From assembly GCA_964510855.1 (NCBI GenBank), contig CAZEDB010000003.1:45934-109933 (forward strand): a stretch of 64,000 nucleotides of DNA. Direction: 5' to 3'. A program made the translations under genes and the position numbers. Source of the DNA: UBA8828 sp964510855. Lineage in GTDB: Bacteria > Verrucomicrobiota > Verrucomicrobiia > Opitutales > UBA953. This document shows positions 16,340 to 26,034 of this stretch, in pieces. Below the pieces are notes generated by a model. It searched no databases. It was given only the letters and a program-made list of their open reading frames with translations, and was not told the origin of the DNA. Each line of letters opens with the position of its first letter. The stretch's first letter is position 1.

Positions 16340-19300
16340 ATGGCTTACCCTGTGTCACGCACCTATCGGATGGCCCAAGCCGCGCTTCTCGCGGTCCTCG
16401 TGGCCCTCGCTCCCCTGCCTCATGCTTGGGCTCAACAAGCTAAGCCTGCGGCTCGTGAAGAAAGCCCGACTGAGAAACTGTGGAATGAAGCGGAGAAGTT
16501 GCTTACCGAGAAAAAATTTGAGGCCGCATTGGCCAATTTTAAGAAACTCGAAGAGCAAGCCGACAAAGCGGGCTTAAGCACCGAAGCCAAGGCTGCGATT
16601 GTTTTTCGCCAAGCCTCATGTCTCTACTTCATAGCTGGTCGGACTAAGGCAGCAGCCGATTGGGCTAACCTCGAGCAAACCTTGACGCGCTTTCTCACCA
16701 CTTACCCAGCGGGTACGGGTGCGTTGCTAGATCCCAATAACAACATGCGGGGAGCGGCGCGCCTCACCATGATTGAAGCCTATGGCAATCAATCGAAATG
16801 GGATGAAGCCTTGCGGGATCTTGAAACGCTGCGCCGCCCCAGCCCCGAGACCCGGGAAGAAGACCGCGTCCTCGCCTTCGTCTTAACCGCTAAGGTATTA
16901 GAGTTACGGGCCAAAGGCCGTTCGCCCGACGAACTCAAGCAAGCGCTAGGTCAGGCCATGAATCTCTTAAAGTCTGTCATCGCCCAAGGTATCGGTACGC
17001 CTGAGCGTCGCGAGGCAGCCAATAAACTGGTCGAAGTCTACACCGCGCTCGGTATGGCAAAAGACGCCGAGCAACTTCGGGCGGAAATCGAAGCCAAGGG
17101 CGTGGGTTCACCTGCGGAATTAGTACGAGCCAATGTTCAACGCCTAGAAATTGGCGACGCCCGCTTCCAAGCCGCCGAAGGCGAAGCTGATGTTAAAGCA
17201 CGAGAGGAATTATATCGTCAGGCTTTAGCCAGCTATCAGGGCACCCTTCGCCGGGCCGCTTTGAGCCGGGCCCTGACCGCGGCAGTTGAATCGCGCCAGC
17301 AAGAGATCGACCGCTTAAATCGCACCTTCACCAACCCGGACGACGCCCAGAAGGCTCAGATCGAAGCCGCTAAAGCCCAGTATGATGAAGTGGCGCGCAT
17401 TCAAACCGAGTTTAGTGCGAACAAGTTTTATGATGCGATTATCTCCTATCGCATCGGTCTTTGCCTGCTTGAACTCAATCGCCCTTGGGAGGCCTTCGTA
17501 GCCTTCCGCGATATTTTCCAGAGCAATCCTGATTTTGATAAAATCTCAGGAGCCTACTACTACTACATCGATGCCCTTCGACGCATTGGTCGCAATGAAG
17601 AGGCCCTGAAAGTCAGCAAAGAATTCTTAGGTAAGTTCCCCGAATCGCCCGAAGCCGGTCCCATTGCCCTAGGTCTAGGCGAGATCTGCATGGAGCAAGA
17701 GGAGTACGATCAAGCCATCGAACAGTTTAATTGGGCTAAGACTAATGTTAAAGGGCTCGATAACGCCTCACTGCAAGAAATTGATTTTGGTATTATCCGT
17801 GCGCTTTTCTCCAATGTTGAATGGGCTAAAGCCCGCACCGCGCTCGAAGCCTTCCTGCAAAAATATCCGACCAGCCCCGCCAAGGAATCAGCCACCTACA
17901 TGCTGGGCCTAACCTGGTTCTATGAAGGAAAATACGCTGAGACGGTAGGTAACAAAGATAAGCCCGGCGCCCTTACCACCTATTTCAAAGACTTCCCCAA
18001 AGGCCAGCATGCCAGTGATGTCCTCTATCGACTCGGCGTGGTTTCACTCAACATCGGTACCGACACGCTTTATGCGCAAGGGGTTATTGAGAGTGATCAG
18101 CGTGGACCCGATGGCGCCCTAGCTATCGCCCGTCTTTGGTTGAATCGTTACGGCGAAGCTAAAGATGAAACAAGCCGGATTCAATTACCCGAAGTTCACA
18201 CCCTGATCGGTGATGCCCACATTAAAAAAGGTGATGTGGCAGGACGGCAGGCAGAAGACTTCGATAAGCAGGCCCGCATGACCGCAGCTCCCGCAGCTAA
18301 AGCTGCGCTGATGAATAAAAAGCGTGAAGCCGAGGCCGCCAAAGAAGAACAAGTGAAGTTGGCGATTACGGCTTATATTCAGGCGGCGCGTACGGCCCGA
18401 CATAATAACGCCGCCCTTGAATTCGCCCTCGGGGAAGTAACCAAATTACTTTCCGGACGGGGTGAGCACCAGCGCTTACGGGAACTCTACCAAGAGCTCC
18501 ATGACTGGGATCCGAATGCACCCAAAGCTACGGTTTATCTTTACGAAGTCATCAAGGCTACCGAGAAAATGGGCGACTCACCCGAGTTTCGCATTCGCGT
18601 GGAACGCGCCCAAGCGGAATTTGGCAATCGCCTAGCGGCAGCTCGTAAACGCATTGATACGCTCGAGCGTGAAGGGAAGTTCAATACCCCCGAACTCACC
18701 ACCGCCAAAAATGAACTAGCCCAACTCTCAGAGGAACTCGCAAAAGCTCTCGCCGTCATTGAAGCCGAACGGCAGACCTCAATTCAGGCGGCGCGGCAAG
18801 AGGCCCTTGGAGTCCTTGCCAAAGCCATTAGTACCTCGATTAATGACCGACGCCAGGAAGGCTCCGAACGCCTCATTAGCTTCCTGTGTGAAAAACTGGC
18901 GCGGCGCATCAAGCGTGTCAGACCCGGTCAAGAACCTGCACCTGGTGCGTACAACCTTAAGCAAGCTGAAGCGGATCTCGAGACCACGCTCGGGGTTACG
19001 GAGTCCTCTGGCACACTCATCGCTCAGGCCCGACTCTACTTTGCCCGTAGCCAATTGGCCTTGTTGGGTCGCGAGCCCGTTCGCGCCGAGGCTATGCTGC
19101 GTCGGATTGCGGACCTTTACAAACCCGAGGAGTTAAGCCCTGCCATCCTCGGGACGGTGGGAGATTTCCTCCTAAGCAAGCGCGACCCTCGGGCCGAAAG
19201 CTTCTTTGCTTACATCACTGAGCACCATCGCTCATCGGATTATGCCGACTTTGGTTTTGCGGGTTTAGCTGAATTACGACTCGCCCAAGGGAAACCTCGA

Positions 19301-19735
19301 GAAGCCTTAGTGCTTTGCGAAGAAGCCCTGGCACTGGGCATCGCACTCTCTAAGGAAAAAGATATTCGCTTTGCCCAAGCACGGGCTCAAGTCGAACTCG
19401 GACAGCTCGATGAGGCTCGCAAGGCCTTTACCTTCATTAGCGGCGTGCGAGAATGGCGCGGCGAATCCACCTCGGGATGCCTTTATCACTTAGGCATCAT
19501 TGAGGAAAAACAAGGCAAGTTGCAGGAGGCTCTCGTCCTTCACCAACGTAACATTGTGGCTTGGAAGAAGCATGAACGCTGGGTGGCCAAGTCCTACTTA
19601 GCCGCGGGTGATATTCTCGTTAAGTTAGGGCAGCGCGATGCGGCTAGAACCAACTATCAAGAAATGCTGACCAAAGACCGGGTCAAAGAAACCCCCGAAG
19701 CCCAGGAGGCACGCTCTCGCCTAACCCGACTCTAA
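16340..19735 (+). CDS. Giant exported TPR-repeat protein of an ExbB/ExbD cluster
   Basis: An 1131-residue protein with a signal peptide (hydrophobic residues 13-29 ending HAWA before QQAK) and many TPR units throughout: for example NKFYDAIISYRIGLCLLELNRPWEAF, EEYDQAIEQFNWAK and GKYAETVGN. Two charged coiled-coil stretches lie around residues 655-675 and 755-820. It is probably periplasmic. It is followed after 7 bp by another periplasmic protein and then ExbB-ExbD-ExbD, an arrangement known from Verrucomicrobia and Planctomycetes. A scaffold role for an energised envelope complex is inferred from context. Confidence 0.8.
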   Translation: MAYPVSRTYRMAQAALLAVLVALAPLPHAWAQQAKPAAREESPTEKLWNEAEKLLTEKKFEAALANFKKLEEQADKAGLSTEAKAAIVFRQASCLYFIAGRTKAAADWANLEQTLTRFLTTYPAGTGALLDPNNNMRGAARLTMIEAYGNQSKWDEALRDLETLRRPSPETREEDRVLAFVLTAKVLELRAKGRSPDELKQALGQAMNLLKSVIAQGIGTPERREAANKLVEVYTALGMAKDAEQLRAEIEAKGVGSPAELVRANVQRLEIGDARFQAAEGEADVKAREELYRQALASYQGTLRRAALSRALTAAVESRQQEIDRLNRTFTNPDDAQKAQIEAAKAQYDEVARIQTEFSANKFYDAIISYRIGLCLLELNRPWEAFVAFRDIFQSNPDFDKISGAYYYYIDALRRIGRNEEALKVSKEFLGKFPESPEAGPIALGLGEICMEQEEYDQAIEQFNWAKTNVKGLDNASLQEIDFGIIRALFSNVEWAKARTALEAFLQKYPTSPAKESATYMLGLTWFYEGKYAETVGNKDKPGALTTYFKDFPKGQHASDVLYRLGVVSLNIGTDTLYAQGVIESDQRGPDGALAIARLWLNRYGEAKDETSRIQLPEVHTLIGDAHIKKGDVAGRQAEDFDKQARMTAAPAAKAALMNKKREAEAAKEEQVKLAITAYIQAARTARHNNAALEFALGEVTKLLSGRGEHQRLRELYQELHDWDPNAPKATVYLYEVIKATEKMGDSPEFRIRVERAQAEFGNRLAAARKRIDTLEREGKFNTPELTTAKNELAQLSEELAKALAVIEAERQTSIQAARQEALGVLAKAISTSINDRRQEGSERLISFLCEKLARRIKRVRPGQEPAPGAYNLKQAEADLETTLGVTESSGTLIAQARLYFARSQLALLGREPVRAEAMLRRIADLYKPEELSPAILGTVGDFLLSKRDPRAESFFAYITEHHRSSDYADFGFAGLAELRLAQGKPREALVLCEEALALGIALSKEKDIRFAQARAQVELGQLDEARKAFTFISGVREWRGESTSGCLYHLGIIEEKQGKLQEALVLHQRNIVAWKKHERWVAKSYLAAGDILVKLGQRDAARTNYQEMLTKDRVKETPEAQEARSRLTRL

Positions 19736-19742
19736 GCCGACC

Positions 19743-20756
19743 ATGCGCCACACTCTCACGCTTTGCTTACTTGTCACGGCGGCTTTTGCCCCCGCTCAGG
19801 TGCTCATTTTCCGCAACAATGAGCGCTGGGAAGTAAATAACCCGCTCGCGCTCGACGCCAAGGGAAAGCCCCTACCCCAGGATCCGCGCAAAGCTAAATT
19901 CAATGCCGCCTTTGATCGTGTTGAGCGCAATACCCGCAGCGGCGGTGTTGAGATTGCCGCCACTAAACGTCTTGAAGAAGCGGTCGCAATTGAGTGGCCT
20001 GCGATAGCGCAACTCAAAGAGGCGCGCGAAGAGATTCAGCGCGGCAAAGCTACACGCGCGCTCGAACTCACCGAATCGGTGCTACGGATTTTTGATAAGG
20101 TGAAAAAGACCCCAGGTAGCCCCTGGGTAGCGGCTGCGATTGTAAAACTCGATGCCATTGATCGACTCGACAACGATGCTGCCCTCGCTTCCTTTCTAAC
20201 CACACTCGAAGCGGTCGATGACGGTTCCAATCTCGAGCTTAAACAAAAAATCCAACTCGCCAAGTTGCTGCAGAAGGCACGCCGTGGAGACCATGCGGGC
20301 GTGATTGTCGATGCGGATGCCCTCCTAACCACTTTAGATAACGCCGATACCCTCGCCCGCCTGCACATTCTCAAGGGAGCCTCGCAGCACGCCCTCAAGC
20401 GCTATGAAGAGGCCATGAACACCTACCTGCGTGTGCCAGTTTTCTACGGTTCACAACAGGAGCACATGCCTAAGGCTCTACTCGGGGCTGCTAAAGCTTT
20501 CCGCGGTATGGACTCCCCTGCCCTTAAATCCCAAAAACTGGGCGAGGTCGCCAACCGCTACCTACGCGAACTAGTGGCTGGCTTCCCCTTGTCGGTTGAA
20601 GCCGAAGAAGCTAAGGGTCTCTTGCCTAAAGAAGACCGTGAAGCGGCTGCGGCCGAGCAGGGCGCCATCAAGGATGCGGTCGTAGCCCCCGAAAGCGACT
20701 TAGCCACCCCAGCAGCCGGTAACGAACCTGCCGCCGAAACTCCCACCGAAGAGTGA
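19743..20756 (+). CDS. Exported helical-repeat protein of the ExbB/ExbD cluster
   Basis: A 337-residue protein with an N-terminal signal (LTLCLLVTAAFAPAQ). A basic, Asn-rich segment follows (FRNNERWEVNNPLA), then helical repeats resembling TPRs (ADTLARLHILKGASQHALKRYEEAMNTYLRV) and an acidic Ala/Pro/Glu-rich tail ending in a TPTEE-type sequence. No catalytic motif is seen. It lies 7 bp after the giant TPR gene and 35 bp before exbB. Probably a periplasmic partner of the same complex. Confidence 0.72.
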   Translation: MRHTLTLCLLVTAAFAPAQVLIFRNNERWEVNNPLALDAKGKPLPQDPRKAKFNAAFDRVERNTRSGGVEIAATKRLEEAVAIEWPAIAQLKEAREEIQRGKATRALELTESVLRIFDKVKKTPGSPWVAAAIVKLDAIDRLDNDAALASFLTTLEAVDDGSNLELKQKIQLAKLLQKARRGDHAGVIVDADALLTTLDNADTLARLHILKGASQHALKRYEEAMNTYLRVPVFYGSQQEHMPKALLGAAKAFRGMDSPALKSQKLGEVANRYLRELVAGFPLSVEAEEAKGLLPKEDREAAAAEQGAIKDAVVAPESDLATPAAGNEPAAETPTEE

Positions 20757-20791
20757 TTGCAACCCCTTACCTAAACCCCTAAAAAAATCCC

Positions 20792-21586
20792 ATGCTTACC
20801 CGCATTACCTCCCTGCTCGCTTTAGGCTTAACCACCGCTCTTGTTCGGGCCAACGAAGCGGCTGGACCTGGCGTCCAAGAAAAGACCCTCATGGACTACT
20901 TCAAGGAAGGTGGCATGGTCATGCCTCCGCTCCTCGTCGGCTCGATGATCATGGTCTGGCTTATCATCGACGGCTACATGAAGACGGCGCCCAAGTTCGC
21001 CTTCCCCAAAGAGCAAGTCGAGAATCTCGATGCCTTCTTTAAAGCCGGCGACTACCGCGGCGCCTACACGTACACTCAAAGTATCACCTCACCTTTTGCT
21101 GATATCATGCGCTCGGGATTACGCATGGCTCCCGAGGGTAAGGAAATGACCGAGGAGGCTATTTTTGCCGAAATCAACCGTCTCAATGGCAATATGCAGG
21201 GTCGCATCTCTTATCTCTCGGTTATCGGAGTATGCACCCCGATGATTGGTCTAGTTGGTACCGTGGGCGGCATGATGAAAGCCTTCGCTACCCTCGGTAG
21301 CTCAGGTGTAGGCGACCCCTCAAAACTCGCAGGCGCGATTGGTGAAGTATTGGTGGCGACCGCTGCTGGTCTAGGCGTTGCCATCCCCGCCTTCATTTTC
21401 TACTATCTCATTCGCAACCGAGTTGCGGGCAATATTCATGACTTGAGCGAACTTGCCCAAGCCCGTTTCCGTGCCTTCCCTTACGACGAAGTAGCGGGCA
21501 AGATTGACGAGTTAGGCGTTGAGCCTCCGATTGCGTCATCGCCCAACTGGAATCCTTCCGCAACGGCGGCAGGTGAACAGGTCTAA
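20792..21586 (+). CDS. exbB: ExbB/TolQ/MotA-type proton-channel protein
   Basis: Inner-membrane stator subunit that, with ExbD, uses the proton motive force to drive an envelope process. The 264-residue product has a signal-like N-terminus ending VRA, a first membrane segment near 45-62, and two C-terminal segments: the highly conserved LSVIGVCTPMIGLVGTVGGMMKAF, and IGEVLVATAAGLGVAIPAFIFYYLI. Both are hallmark MotA/TolQ/ExbB helices. Two exbD genes follow at 20 bp and 3 bp. No tonB is seen nearby. Whether it serves TonB-like import or something else is open. Confidence 0.9.
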   Translation: MLTRITSLLALGLTTALVRANEAAGPGVQEKTLMDYFKEGGMVMPPLLVGSMIMVWLIIDGYMKTAPKFAFPKEQVENLDAFFKAGDYRGAYTYTQSITSPFADIMRSGLRMAPEGKEMTEEAIFAEINRLNGNMQGRISYLSVIGVCTPMIGLVGTVGGMMKAFATLGSSGVGDPSKLAGAIGEVLVATAAGLGVAIPAFIFYYLIRNRVAGNIHDLSELAQARFRAFPYDEVAGKIDELGVEPPIASSPNWNPSATAAGEQV

Positions 21587-21606
21587 GCCCTAACGGACTT
21601 ACGACA

Positions 21607-22050
21607 ATGGCAGGCGGAGGCGGCGGAGGCGATGGCGGGGAACCGGAGTTCCAAGTAGCACCGATGATCGACGTGCTCATGGTACTACTGGTCTTCTTCA
21701 TGTCCATCACCTCAGCTCAAGTGCTTAAGGTCGACAAAAACATTCAACTCCCCCTCGCCGTTCACGGTAAGAAGCGCGATGACAAGGCAGCTGCCGGACT
21801 CATCAATATTTCCTGGGATGCTACCACTGGTCAGGCCCGCTACAAACTGGATGACCGTGAACTCGATCCCAACGATAAGGAAGGCATCGCTCGCGAACTC
21901 GAACTGCGCAAAGGCAATAACAAGGAGTTCCGGCTTTTGATTCGTGCCGATAAAGCCTGCCACGCTAAATTTATTTCCAAGGCACTCGAGTGGGGTGCCG
22001 AAGCCGGTATCGATAACATCGCCTTCTCGGGGCTTAACAACGAGCTCTAA
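21607..22050 (+). CDS. exbD: ExbD/TolR-type protein (first copy)
   Basis: A 147-residue single-pass inner-membrane protein. After a short Gly-rich cytoplasmic tail comes FQVAPMIDVLMVLLVFFM: the Asp in PMIDV is the proton-carrying residue of the ExbD/TolR family. The rest is the periplasmic domain with a pentapeptide-like strand (FRLLIRADKACHAKFI). It differs clearly from the second ExbD copy 3 bp downstream, so they may form a hetero-oligomer. Confidence 0.9.
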   Translation: MAGGGGGGDGGEPEFQVAPMIDVLMVLLVFFMSITSAQVLKVDKNIQLPLAVHGKKRDDKAAAGLINISWDATTGQARYKLDDRELDPNDKEGIARELELRKGNNKEFRLLIRADKACHAKFISKALEWGAEAGIDNIAFSGLNNEL

Positions 22051-22053
22051 GCC

Positions 22054-22503
22054 ATGGCCAAAAATCGTAAAATCGCGGTCACCAACCCTGATGTGGGTTT
22101 TCAAATCGCCCCGATGATCGATGTGGTTTTCGTCATCATGCTTTTCTTCATGGTGATGGCGGGCGCGGTAAAAGTTGAGCACGAGCTCAAGACTACCCTC
22201 CCCGGTAATGTTGAAACCGCGCAAGAAACAGAAATGCCCGATGAGCTAACCATTGCGGTCGCTGAGAACGGCCAAGTCAGCCTGAACGACGAACCCATCT
22301 CAACCCCGACCGATCGCGACCTCCCCCTCCTTTACCAAGAGATGATGCGGGCTAAGCAAAATGCCGAAAGCGGCAAAACTAAGCTACTGGTAACCGTCCA
22401 GGCCGAGGAAACAGCCCGCTATGAGCGGGTGATTAATGTCCTAGATATTTTAGCTAAGGCGGAAGTCTCTAACGTCACCTTCGCTGTAGCCGAACCCGAA
22501 TAA
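22054..22503 (+). CDS. exbD: ExbD/TolR-type protein (second copy)
   Basis: A 149-residue paralogue of the preceding protein. It has FQIAPMIDVVFVIMLFFMVM with the same conserved Asp, and a periplasmic domain carrying LTIAVAENGQVSLNDEPI and ARYERVINVLDILAKAEV, typical ExbD phrases. It ends the TPR-ExbB-ExbD-ExbD cluster and is followed by a terminator. Confidence 0.9.
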   Translation: MAKNRKIAVTNPDVGFQIAPMIDVVFVIMLFFMVMAGAVKVEHELKTTLPGNVETAQETEMPDELTIAVAENGQVSLNDEPISTPTDRDLPLLYQEMMRAKQNAESGKTKLLVTVQAEETARYERVINVLDILAKAEVSNVTFAVAEPE

Positions 22504-22520
22504 GCCGAGAGAGGCTTTAG

Positions 22521-22544
22521 AAAAGGCCCCATAGGGGCTTTTTT
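22521..22544 (+). terminator. Rho-independent terminator after the ExbB/ExbD cluster
   Basis: GGCCCC / GGGGCT stem around an ATA loop, flanked by AAAA and followed by six T. It ends the cluster. Confidence 0.85.
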
Positions 22545-22614
22545 ATGTCCACCCAGCCCCCCAAAAGGCTTTCAGGTTGCCAGCCACAGGGAGGGTGCAG
22601 AAAGTAACCCTCTT

Positions 22615-24552
22615 ATGCCGAAGCGACTGCATGCGCATGGCTTCGTGACCGTCGCCGCGGTCTCCCCCACCCTGCACCTAGCGGATCCAGCAGGTAATGC
22701 AGTCGTGATTATTCAAGCCCTAGAAAAGGCCGCAGCCGAGGGCACTGAGCTCGTCGTTCTGCCTGAACTCTGCCTCACCGGCTACACCGTTGGCGACCTG
22801 CTCGGTCATCGCACCTTGCTCGACTCGGCACTGGCAGCCCTGCACCAAGTCGCCGAGGCCACCGAGCGTCTCGGCCTCACCGCCTTAGTAGGCTTACCGC
22901 TCGAAGTAGATGGCCGACTCTACAACACAGCAGTCTTCGTTTCGCGCGGAAAAATTTTAGGGGTTGTTCCTAAAACCTATTTACCCAACACGGGTGAATT
23001 TTACGAACAGCGCTGGTTCAGTTCCGCCCGGGTCGCAACGCGCCGTGACTTACCCCAACTCGGCGGCGTACCCTTTGGCACCGATTTAATTTTTCGGGCT
23101 AAGGACATGGCTGACTGCGTGGTAGGAATCGAACTCTGTGAAGATCTCTGGGCGGTAGAACCTCCGAGTGGCGGACTCGCCTTAGCTGGCGCCACCGTGA
23201 TTTGTAATCTTTCGGCGAGCGACGAATTACTGGGTAAAGCAGCCTACCGTCGTGAACTGGTACGCAATCAATCAGCCCGCTGTCTGGCAGCCTACGTTTA
23301 CGCTTCGGCGGGCGCAGGAGAGTCTAGCACCGATGTGGTCTACAGTGGCCATGGTCTGATTGCAGAGAATGGGGTTCTCCTCGGCGAATCCGAACGCTTC
23401 CGCTTCGACCATGCGCTCTTAGTGTCCCAAGTAGACGCCGAACGCCTGGTGGCTGAGCGTCGACGGAATAGCACCTACTTTGGCAGCCCAGCCCCAGCGG
23501 TACGTGAGATTGCATTTACGCTCGGACATCCAACCGGACATCTCCCCCGGCTACGTCGGCGCTTCACACAGCATCCGTTCGTTCCCTCCGACCCCACGCG
23601 TCGCGACGAACATTGCCAAGAAATCTTTGCTATCCAATCCACCGGCCTTGCCCGCCGCCTACGTCACACCGGCGCTCGACAAATTGTTATCGGCGTCTCA
23701 GGCGGACTCGATTCCACCTTGGCCTTACTGGTTTGCCTCGAGGCTTTTGGTCGTCTCGGCCTCGATACCAAAGGCATCTTAGCCGTGACCCTACCCGGCC
23801 CAGGCACCAGCGCACGCACCTTGCTCAATGCCCGGCGACTAATGGCGGTGATGGGAGTGGGCGCCCGTGAAATCCCTATAGGCGCCGCAGTGGAGCAGCA
23901 CCTTAAAGACATTGCTCATCCAGCAGGACGGCACGACATAACTTTTGAAAATGCGCAAGCTCGCGAGCGTACGCAAATTCTCATGAACCTCGCAAACCAA
24001 GCCGGCGGGTTTGTCGTTGGCACGGGTGACCTTTCAGAAACCGCTCTCGGCTGGTGCACCTTCAACGGTGACCATATGTCGATGTATCACGTCAATATTG
24101 GTGTCCCTAAAACCTTAGTTCGACATCTCGTCTCTTGGGCAGCGCACACCCGTCATGTGGGCGAAGCCCGCGCCGTCCTCGAGGAAAGCGCAGCTACCCC
24201 TGTTAGCCCCGAGCTGTTACCACCTGCCTCCGATGGGTCGATCCTGCAAGAAACCGAATCCCTCATCGGCCCTTACGAGCTCCACGACTTCTTCCTCTTC
24301 CACCTTGTGCGTGGTGCTTGCCGCCCCGCCAAGGTACTTTGGATGGCCGAGCAAGCCTTTGCGGGTAAGTACGAACCCGATGCCCTACGTCGCTGGCTAA
24401 GAACCTTCCTTTCTCGCTTCTTCTCCCAGCAATTCAAGCGCTCGGCCATGCCCGATGGACCCAAAGTAGGGTCAGTAGCCCTTTCCCCTCGAGGCGACTG
24501 GCGTATGCCTTCGGACGCCGAGGTGACGGCGTGGCTTGCGGAATTGGGCTGA
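22615..24552 (+). CDS. nadE: Glutamine-dependent NAD+ synthetase
   Basis: Last step of NAD synthesis: amidates deamido-NAD using ammonia from glutamine. The 645-residue protein has an N-terminal nitrilase-type glutaminase with its triad (Glu51 in LPELCLTGY, Lys120 in VPKTYLPN, Cys175 in GIELCEDLW). The C-terminal synthetase has the PP-loop SGGLDS at 362-367 and GTGDLSETALGW. This is the long two-domain form. Its end overlaps an in-frame upstream reading of the next gene, but the probable starts do not overlap. Confidence 0.95.
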   Translation: MPKRLHAHGFVTVAAVSPTLHLADPAGNAVVIIQALEKAAAEGTELVVLPELCLTGYTVGDLLGHRTLLDSALAALHQVAEATERLGLTALVGLPLEVDGRLYNTAVFVSRGKILGVVPKTYLPNTGEFYEQRWFSSARVATRRDLPQLGGVPFGTDLIFRAKDMADCVVGIELCEDLWAVEPPSGGLALAGATVICNLSASDELLGKAAYRRELVRNQSARCLAAYVYASAGAGESSTDVVYSGHGLIAENGVLLGESERFRFDHALLVSQVDAERLVAERRRNSTYFGSPAPAVREIAFTLGHPTGHLPRLRRRFTQHPFVPSDPTRRDEHCQEIFAIQSTGLARRLRHTGARQIVIGVSGGLDSTLALLVCLEAFGRLGLDTKGILAVTLPGPGTSARTLLNARRLMAVMGVGAREIPIGAAVEQHLKDIAHPAGRHDITFENAQARERTQILMNLANQAGGFVVGTGDLSETALGWCTFNGDHMSMYHVNIGVPKTLVRHLVSWAAHTRHVGEARAVLEESAATPVSPELLPPASDGSILQETESLIGPYELHDFFLFHLVRGACRPAKVLWMAEQAFAGKYEPDALRRWLRTFLSRFFSQQFKRSAMPDGPKVGSVALSPRGDWRMPSDAEVTAWLAELG

Positions 24553-24569
24553 CCTCACAAATCTTAGGA

Positions 24570-26030
24570 ATGGCTTTAACTTCCTCGACCCACCCCGAGG
24601 CCACCGCAGAACTTGGTCGCCTCCTCGGCAAGCAAGTCCGCACCGACGAAGCGAGCTGCTTTGCAGCTTCGATGGATAATACCCGCTACAGTTTCATGCC
24701 CGAGGCGGTCATCGCGCCTGATGACGTCCCAGCCCTACAAACCGTCCTAAAACTCGCCAATCGCCATCGCGTGCCCGTAACCGTACGCGGTCGGGGTACA
24801 GGCAATACTGGCGGAAGTGCTCCCATTCATGGCGGCTGGGTGGTCCACCTCGAGCACTGGCAGCAAATTGAAATCGATCCTCAGGCTTCGCTCGCCTGCG
24901 TGCAACCAGGAGCAATTACGGCGGATATTAGTATCGCCGCCGCTCAGCACGGCTTGTTTTTCCCACCCGATCCTTCCTCGCTAAAATATTGTAGCATTGG
25001 CGGTAACATCGCCACCAACGCAGGCGGCATGCGTGCCGCTAAGTATGGCGTGGTACGGGACCATGTCGTAGCGCTCGAAGGTCTTTTACCTACGGGTGAG
25101 TTTGTACGTTGGGCCGCCCCTTTAAGAAAGTTTGTCAGCGGTTACAATTTGCGCGATCTCTGGGTCGGCTCCGAGGGGACACTCGGGATTGTAACTAAAG
25201 CCTGGCTACGCCTCGTCCCCTTACCCCGCGCCCGACGTACCTTTCTTTTGGCTTTTCGCAGCGATGAAGTCGCCCTGCAAGCCGCCGCCGACTTGATGAT
25301 GGCTCGGGTTGCCCCCTCGGTATTTGAATTCCTGGATCAACAAACCGTAGCCGTTGCCCAACAGCGTAATCAGCGGCAGGTATTCCCCCCGGCCGATACG
25401 GGAGGCGTCTCTAACCCCGCTCTGCTCCTGCTTGAGCTCGATGGTCACCCCGCAGTTTTGGCGGAAGATGCTGAGACGGTGCGGCAATGGCACCAAGGGC
25501 GTTCCTTGGCTGCCCGCGAAACCGACGACCCTAAAATCGCCGAGGCTTTGTGGGACATTCGCCGTACCTGTTCGCAAGCCATGTACCTCTTAGGAAATGC
25601 GAAATTAAATGAGGATATCGTGGTTCCCTTCCGTGCTTACGTGCCCCTGATTCAACTCGCCCGTCGCATGCAGGCGACCTACGGACTCCCCACCCCCACC
25701 TTCGGCCATGCAGCCGACGGCAACTTCCATATTCACGTGATGTATAATCGGGAGGACCCCGACCACTGTCGGAAAGCTGAGGCGGCGATTTCAGCCATGA
25801 TGCGCGAAGTCGTCGCTCTCGGTGGCGCCATCACCGGTGAGCATGGTATCGGTATTTCCAAATCACCTTTTCTCCGCCTACAACATACCGAAGCAGAAAT
25901 CGGAGCGATGGTAGCCATCAAACAGGCACTCGACCCTAACGGCATTTTGGGCCAAGGACAAATTTTTGACCCGCTCAATGTCTGGGAACACACGCCAGCC
26001 AAGGTAACCTTCCCTTGGGATAAACCCTAA
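24570..26030 (+). CDS. FAD-linked oxidase, GlcD/D-lactate dehydrogenase type
   Basis: A 486-residue flavoprotein of the PCMH family: FAD-binding loop VRGRGTGNTGGSAP (residues 72-85), SIGGNIATNAGGMRAAKYG (around 150), and the C-terminal FAD-oxidase domain with FGHAADGNFHIHV and the family ending GITGEHGIG. It probably oxidises a 2-hydroxy acid (glycolate or D-lactate). GlcE/GlcF are not adjacent. I chose ATG 24570, which follows TAGGA, over the TTG at 24531 that lies inside nadE. Confidence 0.88.
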   Translation: MALTSSTHPEATAELGRLLGKQVRTDEASCFAASMDNTRYSFMPEAVIAPDDVPALQTVLKLANRHRVPVTVRGRGTGNTGGSAPIHGGWVVHLEHWQQIEIDPQASLACVQPGAITADISIAAAQHGLFFPPDPSSLKYCSIGGNIATNAGGMRAAKYGVVRDHVVALEGLLPTGEFVRWAAPLRKFVSGYNLRDLWVGSEGTLGIVTKAWLRLVPLPRARRTFLLAFRSDEVALQAAADLMMARVAPSVFEFLDQQTVAVAQQRNQRQVFPPADTGGVSNPALLLLELDGHPAVLAEDAETVRQWHQGRSLAARETDDPKIAEALWDIRRTCSQAMYLLGNAKLNEDIVVPFRAYVPLIQLARRMQATYGLPTPTFGHAADGNFHIHVMYNREDPDHCRKAEAAISAMMREVVALGGAITGEHGIGISKSPFLRLQHTEAEIGAMVAIKQALDPNGILGQGQIFDPLNVWEHTPAKVTFPWDKP

Positions 26031-26034
26031 GCGA

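Noticed and set aside
21712..22224. 170-codon minus frame across the two exbD genes
   Set aside because: Fully antisense to well-supported ExbD genes with clear motifs.
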